Below are positions 59,154-64,000 of a stretch of 64,000 bases of DNA, piece by piece; position 1 is the stretch's first letter, and every line of letters begins with the position of its first letter. A program made the translations under genes and the position numbers. The stretch is taken from assembly GCF_004187715.1 (NCBI RefSeq), contig NZ_QZWF01000005.1:496001-560000 (forward strand), in the 5' to 3' direction. Origin of the DNA: Streptomyces sp. F001. Its GTDB lineage: Bacteria > Actinomycetota > Actinomycetes > Streptomycetales > Streptomycetaceae. The notes under the pieces were generated by a model. That model had not been told where the DNA came from, ran no database searches, and saw only the letters and a program-made list of their open reading frames with translations.

Positions 59154-59714
59154 ATGAGTGACCAACCCACGCGATGGAGCCAGGCCACCGTCTACCCCGA
59201 CATGTGGGCCGACCCGGACGACGACCCCCGCAACAGCGAAGGCGCCAGTCCGGACGGCGAGCTTGCGACGCTGCAGGACTTCCTGACGAACTACCGCACA
59301 ACCCTGCGGATGAAGTGCGAGGGGCTGGATGCGGAGCAACTGGCCCGTCGGTCGGTTCCGCCGTCGACGATGTCGTTGCTCGGCCTGATCCGGCACCTCG
59401 CCGAGGTGGAGCGGGACTGGCGCAACTGGATCAGCGACGGTGATCCGCTGCCGAAGCTGTACGGCGAGCGTGACGCGGACTTCGACAGGGCTGTCGCCGA
59501 GCAGGCCGAGGTCGACGCCGCGTACTCCGATCTGGAGCGTGAGCAGGCCTCGACGGATGCCGCGCTGGCCGAGCACCCGGATCTGGGCGAGCGTCTGGGG
59601 AAGGACGGGATCGCAGTTCGGGAGCTGATGGTGCACAGGATCGAGGAGTATGCCCGTCACTGCGGGCACGCCGACCTGCTGCGCGAGTGCATCGACGGAA
59701 GGGTGGGCCAGTGA
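59154..59714 (+). CDS. DinB/DUF664-family protein
   Basis: The 186-residue protein matches DUF664 (DinB-like four-helix bundle): TLQDFLTNYRTTLRMKCEGL, LLGLIRHLAEVERDWRNWIS and VRELMVHRIEEYARHCGHAD, with His residues of the metal site in IRHLAEVE and YARHCGHADLLRE. Several family members are thiol-dependent (mycothiol) transferases. ATG 59154 is preferred over GTG 59148. No operon partner. Confidence 0.85.
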   Translation: MSDQPTRWSQATVYPDMWADPDDDPRNSEGASPDGELATLQDFLTNYRTTLRMKCEGLDAEQLARRSVPPSTMSLLGLIRHLAEVERDWRNWISDGDPLPKLYGERDADFDRAVAEQAEVDAAYSDLEREQASTDAALAEHPDLGERLGKDGIAVRELMVHRIEEYARHCGHADLLRECIDGRVGQ

Positions 59715-59816
59715 CGAGTCCGGGTGTCTGACCTACTGGGTGGACCCGCCGGGCACCTTCCAGGAATCGTGCATAGGATGACGGAAGGTAGTGAAAGCGA
59801 CACCTGGGAGGCCGTG

Positions 59817-60326
59817 ATGGCGGCTCTCCGCCTCGTAGTCGAACCGGACGAGGGAAATTCGATCTGGCTCGCGGGCCTGGGCGTCGATTTCAAGCTCGGG
59901 GGCGAGGACACCGGCAACCAGTTCTCGATCCTCGAGCACCTGATCGAACCGGGCCGTCTCATACCGCCGCACGTGCACAGCCGCGAGGACGAGTTCACCT
60001 ACGTCCTGCAGGGCCGGGTCGGCGCCCGGGTGGGTGACCACGAGGCAACGGCAGGGCCGGGCTCGTACATCATCAAGCCGCGAGAGATCCTGCATACCGT
60101 CTGGAACGCCGGACCGGAACCGGCGAGGGTCCTGGAGATCATCTCCCCCGCCGGCTTCGAAGGGTTCTTCGAAGAGCTGGGGAGGGCCGCCGAGACGGCG
60201 GCCGATCCTGCCGAGTTCCTCCAGCGACGCGCCGAGCTGGGCGAGCGGCACGGCCTGGGGTTCTCGGACGAGTGGGTCGCCGAACTCACCGCCAGGTACG
60301 GGCTCAAGCTGCTCGGCGAACCGTGA
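59817..60326 (+). CDS. Cupin-domain protein
   Basis: From ATG 59817 (GGGAGG just upstream) this is a 169-residue single-domain cupin: IPPHVHSREDEFTYVLQGRV (motif 1 with two His and Glu) and GPGSYIIKPREILHTVWNAG (motif 2 with His). A C-terminal helical tail follows. Earlier in-frame starts at 59724 and 59778 exist. It probably binds a metal; the substrate is unknown. Confidence 0.82.
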   Translation: MAALRLVVEPDEGNSIWLAGLGVDFKLGGEDTGNQFSILEHLIEPGRLIPPHVHSREDEFTYVLQGRVGARVGDHEATAGPGSYIIKPREILHTVWNAGPEPARVLEIISPAGFEGFFEELGRAAETAADPAEFLQRRAELGERHGLGFSDEWVAELTARYGLKLLGEP

Positions 60327-60462
60327 CCGCGGTACACGCCGCCGCCCGTCCTCCCGTCGGCTTCGCCCCACCGGGTCTGGGCGAGGAGCCTTGGTGCGCG
60401 GCACTTGCGTCCGCAAGGGCCGCGCCCCCGATTCGTGAGACGCGCCGCATCAGTTCTCACAT

Positions 60463-60486
60463 ATAAGACCACAAGACAGGTCTTAT
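60463..60486. promoter_or_regulatory. Palindrome in front of the multicopper oxidase gene
   Basis: ATAAGACC (60463-60470) and GGTCTTAT (60479-60486) form an 8-bp inverted repeat with an 8-nt spacer, 7 bp before the ATG. The short distance to the start suggests a repressor site, possibly metal-linked, since the enzyme is a copper protein. It does not match a motif I can name. Confidence 0.45.
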
Positions 60487-60492
60487 TTACCC

Positions 60493-62082
60493 ATGCACAC
60501 ATATACGCGGCGCACCTTGCTCGGCGCCTCGATCGTGGCGGCCGGCTCGGGAGTCCTGACCGCCTGTACCGGGTCCGGCGCGTACCCCGGTGCCACCGGC
60601 CGGACGGGTGGCAGGCACAGCGGCGGTTTCGTCCCCAAGGGGCCCAAGGGATACGTCAACCCGTCCGATCCCGAGGTCGTCGCCGTCGAGAAGAAGCGCG
60701 GCGCCGGTCCCGTCCGCAGGTTCACGCTCACCGCCACCGAGACCTCCCTCGACCTGGGCGGACGGACCGTCAGGTCATGGGCGTACGGCGACACGCTGCC
60801 CGGCAAGGAGGTCCGGATCACCGCGGGCGACGTACTCGATCTCACGCTCGCCAACCATCTGCGCGAGGCGACGACGCTGCACTCGCACGGTATCCGGATG
60901 CGCTGCGACATGGACGGCGTACCGGGCCTGACCCAGTACTCCATCAAGCCCGGCGCGGACTTCACCTACCGCTTCGCCGTGGCGGACCCGGGCACGTACT
61001 GGCTGCATTCGCACTCGGGCATGCAGCTCGACCGCGGCCTGTACGCCCCGCTGATCGTCGAGGACCCCAAGGAGCCGCTGTCCTACGACAAGGAGTGGGT
61101 CGTCGTCCTGGACGACTGGCTGGACGGCGTGGCCGGATCCACCCCGGACGGCGTGCTCGCGCAGTTGCGGAACGGCAAGGGCGAGCCGATGGACATGGGT
61201 GAGGGAGACGTACACAACGGTTCGGACCATGACAGGTCCGCCGGCCCCTCCCGCATCCTGCGGGACTCCCACAGCCGCATCCTGGACAGCGAGGGAGGCA
61301 ATGTCGACTACCCGTACTACCTGGTCAATGGCCGCCTTCCGCAGGCTCCCTCGGTTTTCCGGGCCCGCCCTGGGGACCGCATCCGGCTGCGGATCATCAA
61401 CGCCGGGGGCGACACCGCCTTCCGGGTGGCACTGGGTGATCACGAGATGACGGTGACACACACGGACGGCTACCCGGTCGAGCACACGAAGACGGACGCG
61501 CTGCTGCTCGGTATGGCCGAACGCTACGACGTGCTGATCACCGCCAAGGACGGGGTGTTCCCGCTGGTCGCGCTCGCCGAGGGCAAGAACGCGCACGCCC
61601 TGGCAGTCCTGCGCACCGGCAGCGGGACGCTTCCCCCGCCCTCCGTGCATCCGGACGAGCTCGAGGGCCGGCTTGTGCCCGCCAGACGGCTCCTGCCGGA
61701 CGAATCCGTGGCCCTCGGCGACGACGAACCGGACCGCGAGATGCGCATCAAACTGACCGGCGGTATGGAGAACTTCGACTGGGGCTTCGATCACAAGCCC
61801 TACTCCATCGAGCAACGCGTCCCGGTCCGGGAAGGTGAACGGGTCCGCCTGACTCTCATCAACGCCACCGACATGTGGCACCCCGTGCACCTGCACGGCC
61901 ACACGTTCGCCCTCACCGGCATCGACGCGGCCGGAGCCCGCAAGGACACCGCCCACGTACGGCCCCACCGCAAGCTCGTCATCGACTTCTACGCCGACAA
62001 CCCGGGCCTGTGGATGCTGCACTGCCACAACCAGTACCACTCCGAGTCCGGCATGATGACCATCCTCGGCTACCGGAAGTGA
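60493..62082 (+). CDS. Multicopper oxidase, lipoprotein
   Basis: The 529-residue protein has an N-terminal RR-containing signal and lipobox-like end (RRTLLGASIVAAGSGVLTAC, Cys25), so it is probably a Tat-exported lipoprotein. The copper motifs are LHSHGIRM (about 129), WLHSHSG (about 170), WHPVHLHGHTF (about 462) and WMLHCHNQYHSESGM (about 507). The last contains the HCHxxxH cluster of the T1/T3 sites, with Met as axial ligand. Three cupredoxin domains are expected. It may oxidise Cu(I) or phenolic substrates at the cell surface. Confidence 0.9.
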   Translation: MHTYTRRTLLGASIVAAGSGVLTACTGSGAYPGATGRTGGRHSGGFVPKGPKGYVNPSDPEVVAVEKKRGAGPVRRFTLTATETSLDLGGRTVRSWAYGDTLPGKEVRITAGDVLDLTLANHLREATTLHSHGIRMRCDMDGVPGLTQYSIKPGADFTYRFAVADPGTYWLHSHSGMQLDRGLYAPLIVEDPKEPLSYDKEWVVVLDDWLDGVAGSTPDGVLAQLRNGKGEPMDMGEGDVHNGSDHDRSAGPSRILRDSHSRILDSEGGNVDYPYYLVNGRLPQAPSVFRARPGDRIRLRIINAGGDTAFRVALGDHEMTVTHTDGYPVEHTKTDALLLGMAERYDVLITAKDGVFPLVALAEGKNAHALAVLRTGSGTLPPPSVHPDELEGRLVPARRLLPDESVALGDDEPDREMRIKLTGGMENFDWGFDHKPYSIEQRVPVREGERVRLTLINATDMWHPVHLHGHTFALTGIDAAGARKDTAHVRPHRKLVIDFYADNPGLWMLHCHNQYHSESGMMTILGYRK

Positions 62083-62231
62083 CGATTGCTCAGGTTCCGC
62101 TACGGGCTGCGTGTACCGGGGCCGCGGAAGCGTACCCGCGGCGCGATCGGCCGCGTTACCGGCCCACGGGTGCGAGCGGCGGTGTCGGCGACGCCCTCGC
62201 CCAGAGCGGTGCGCCGGGGCCGAGTCGGCCG

Positions 62232-63917
62232 TCAGTTCGGCCGTTGACGGGCAGCGAGCAGCGCGACGTCGTCCTCGTGGGCGCCGTGCGCCAGGCGGGC
62301 CAGGAGGGCGTCGAGCATGGCCTCCAGCGGGCTCTCCGTGGGCAGTTGCAGCTCGGTGAGGGCGCGCAGCCGGGTGTCGATGTCCGTGCCGCGCTGCTCC
62401 ACCAGCCCGTCGGTGTAGAGCAGCAGGACTGTGCCGGGCTCGGTCGGGACGGTGACGGACTCGTAGTCTCCGAGTTCGGCGCCGAGGGGTGGGCCGGCCG
62501 GGAGCCACAGCATTTCGGAGGTTCCCCCGGGGTGAACGGCGAGCGGCGGCAGGTGCCCGGCGCTGGCTGCGGTGCAGATGCCGGCCTGGGGATCCATGAG
62601 GACGAGAAGGCAGGTGGCGACACGGTCGAGGCCGATGTGCGCGACCCGGCGGTCGACCTCGCCGAGGATGTCGTCGACGGGCATGTCGGAGGCGGCGACG
62701 GTGCGCAGGAGGGAGCGGTACTGGCTCATGGTGACGGCGGCCTGGAAGCCGTGGCCCATCACGTCGCCCATGACCAGCAGGGTGCGGCCGCCGGGCAGGG
62801 CGAGCGAGTCGTACCAGTCACCGCCGACGAGGGCGCTGCGGCCGGAGGGCAGATAGCGAGTGGCGACCTCGACACCGGCGTGGGGGCTGCCCGGTTCGGA
62901 CAGCAGGGCACGCTGCAACTCCAGTGCCATGGTGTGCTCACGGGTGTATCGGCGGGCGCTGTCGATGGCCACGGCTGCTCGCCCGGCCAGGCCCTGGGCC
63001 GTGACGACGTCGTCCTCGCTGAAAGGCGCTGACGCACCGGCCCGCCCCAGGATCACGACACCGACACAGCGTCCTGCTGTGGGCAGCGGGACGACAAGAA
63101 CCGAGTGGACCCCGGCCGCGCGGAAGATCCTCACCCGCTCGGGGTCGACCGTCACCTTCTCGATCAGTTCGTCCGTGGCCAGATTGCCCAGCCATGGCCG
63201 CCCGGTGTCCATGCACCGCCGGGTGACCGAAGTCCGCGGCAGGTCCAGGTACTCATCGGGTCCGCCCAGGTGACGTAAGTGCCATCTCAGTTCCTGCGGG
63301 GCGGAGAGTGCCGTCTTGCGCAGTCGGAGCATGCCGGGAGCAGGCGTACCGCAGAACTCGTCCTCGACGGTCCCGACCGCGGCGACATCGGCCATGGAGG
63401 GCGCAAGGAAGTCGGCCAGCTCGGTGCACGTGGTCTCGATGTCGAGTGTGGTGCCGATCCGGGTGGCCGCAAGGTCCAGCAGGGCAAGCCGCTGGTGTGC
63501 GTTCTCGAGGTCGTCCAGGTATCGGCCGAGGTTGCTGACCTCGACGCCGATCCCGCATACGGCAAGGCCTCGGTCCCGCGTCTTCAGCCGGTGGAAGACC
63601 CCACGCCACAGTCTGCGACCGAGGTGGGAGGGGACGCGTGTGGTGCCCGTGAAGGTCGCCTCCCTGGGCTGCCCGTCCTCCAGCACCTTGAGCAGGACGT
63701 CATCGGGCCAGGAGACGTCGGGCAGCACCTCACCCAGGGGCCGGCCCAGATACGCGGCGGCGGGGACGCCACTGACCCGGACCCAGGCAGGGTTGACGTA
63801 GAGATAGCGGAGCCGCTCGTCGAGCATCACCACGGGAGCCAGGGTCTCTTCGATGATCCGGCGCAGCAGTCCGCACTCGCACTCCCCGTCCATCAGGTCG
63901 TCCATCAGGTCGTCCAT
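62232..63917 (-). CDS. PAS-GAF-PP2C (SpoIIE/RsbU-like) phosphatase
   Basis: The 561-residue protein has a PAS-like domain (about 15-130, IIEETLAPVVMLDERLRYLY), a GAF domain (about 145-320, RIFRAAGVHSVLVVPL) and a C-terminal PP2C/SpoIIE phosphatase (about 345-555: YLPSGRSALVGGDWYDSLAL, VMGDVMGHGFQAAVTMSQYR, LLLYTDGLVEQRG). All metal-binding Asp residues are present. Such proteins dephosphorylate anti-sigma antagonists in stress signalling. The start region is a 12-bp tandem repeat (MDDLMDDLMDG), so the true ATG could be any of three. Confidence 0.88.
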   Translation of the reverse strand: MDDLMDDLMDGECECGLLRRIIEETLAPVVMLDERLRYLYVNPAWVRVSGVPAAAYLGRPLGEVLPDVSWPDDVLLKVLEDGQPREATFTGTTRVPSHLGRRLWRGVFHRLKTRDRGLAVCGIGVEVSNLGRYLDDLENAHQRLALLDLAATRIGTTLDIETTCTELADFLAPSMADVAAVGTVEDEFCGTPAPGMLRLRKTALSAPQELRWHLRHLGGPDEYLDLPRTSVTRRCMDTGRPWLGNLATDELIEKVTVDPERVRIFRAAGVHSVLVVPLPTAGRCVGVVILGRAGASAPFSEDDVVTAQGLAGRAAVAIDSARRYTREHTMALELQRALLSEPGSPHAGVEVATRYLPSGRSALVGGDWYDSLALPGGRTLLVMGDVMGHGFQAAVTMSQYRSLLRTVAASDMPVDDILGEVDRRVAHIGLDRVATCLLVLMDPQAGICTAASAGHLPPLAVHPGGTSEMLWLPAGPPLGAELGDYESVTVPTEPGTVLLLYTDGLVEQRGTDIDTRLRALTELQLPTESPLEAMLDALLARLAHGAHEDDVALLAARQRPN

Positions 63918-64000
63918 CGACCTCGGCGCCTCTCTTTGATCACCGTCCTGACCAGGGAAATCCCTCCCCCCATCCTGTGGCAGAGACCGGCGTGGCGCAT

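Overview
The window is high-GC actinobacterial DNA, almost certainly from a Streptomyces. The RNA polymerase alpha subunit, the DnaA-type protein, the paired ACP/ketosynthase genes, the many TetR/IclR/Xre regulators and a SpoIIE-type phosphatase all look streptomycete, and coding frames have strongly G/C-biased third positions.

Layout. (1) 1-5.8 kb is ordinary chromosome: a TetR repressor with its operator, a secreted M6-type metalloprotease broken by a frameshift, a tandem IclR regulator, and an orphan acyl carrier protein with a KAS II-like ketosynthase. (2) An intact tRNA-Arg(CCT) gene at 5852-5924 starts a ~40 kb archipelago of integrated elements reaching at least 46.6 kb. The tRNA 3' part recurs, whole or in part, at about 22.87, 25.5, 29.55/29.66, 31.45, 35.6, 43.5 and 44.9 kb, in most cases followed by a rho-independent hairpin. 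These copies cut the region into modules. (3) The first and youngest module (5.9-22.9 kb) is a mobilizable element: orf113, tyrosine integrase, Xre regulator, excisionase, a DUF3631 ATPase whose 5' coding part holds a palindrome array, a candidate oriT, a MobC-like protein and a relaxase. Its cargo is a graspetide (omega-ester RiPP) cluster (tgmA, tgmB, isoaspartyl-type methyltransferase), a regulatory group (HATPase, Xre-TPR, GNAT), a two-gene SLATT-SMODS nucleotide-signalling defence locus, and a DnaA paralogue fused to an N-terminal HTH and coiled coil. (4) Later modules carry a DUF4041/T5orf172 protein, ISKra4 and IS256 elements, two alpha/beta hydrolases, DUF6928 and DUF3592-like proteins, an IS5-type element with an aminoglycoside-phosphotransferase-like gene between its inverted repeats, remnants of a pSAM2-like rep-xis-int module (RepSA interrupted by an IS5 transposase, integrase truncated), and a membrane protein/pentapeptide-repeat pair. 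A decayed copy of orf113-int closes the array.

(5) 46.8-51.4 kb holds an NTF2-like protein and a four-gene DyP peroxidase/BASS transporter operon. (6) 52.3-53.3 kb is a stand-alone rpoA without ribosomal protein neighbours. (7) 54-58 kb is a small regulon: two tautomerase-fold proteins, an alcohol dehydrogenase and a thioesterase grouped around a TetR gene. Nearly identical operators lie in front of both tautomerase transcripts. (8) 58-64 kb contains a LuxR-type HTH protein, gene fragments, a DUF664/DinB-like protein, a cupin, a multicopper oxidase lipoprotein with a palindrome just upstream, and a PAS-GAF-PP2C phosphatase.

The most unusual items are the HTH-coiled-coil-DnaA fusion with an altered DnaA-box signature, the tRNA-Arg archipelago that mixes two isoacceptor att types, the graspetide cluster carried on a mobilizable element, the palindrome array inside the ATPase gene, and the second rpoA.
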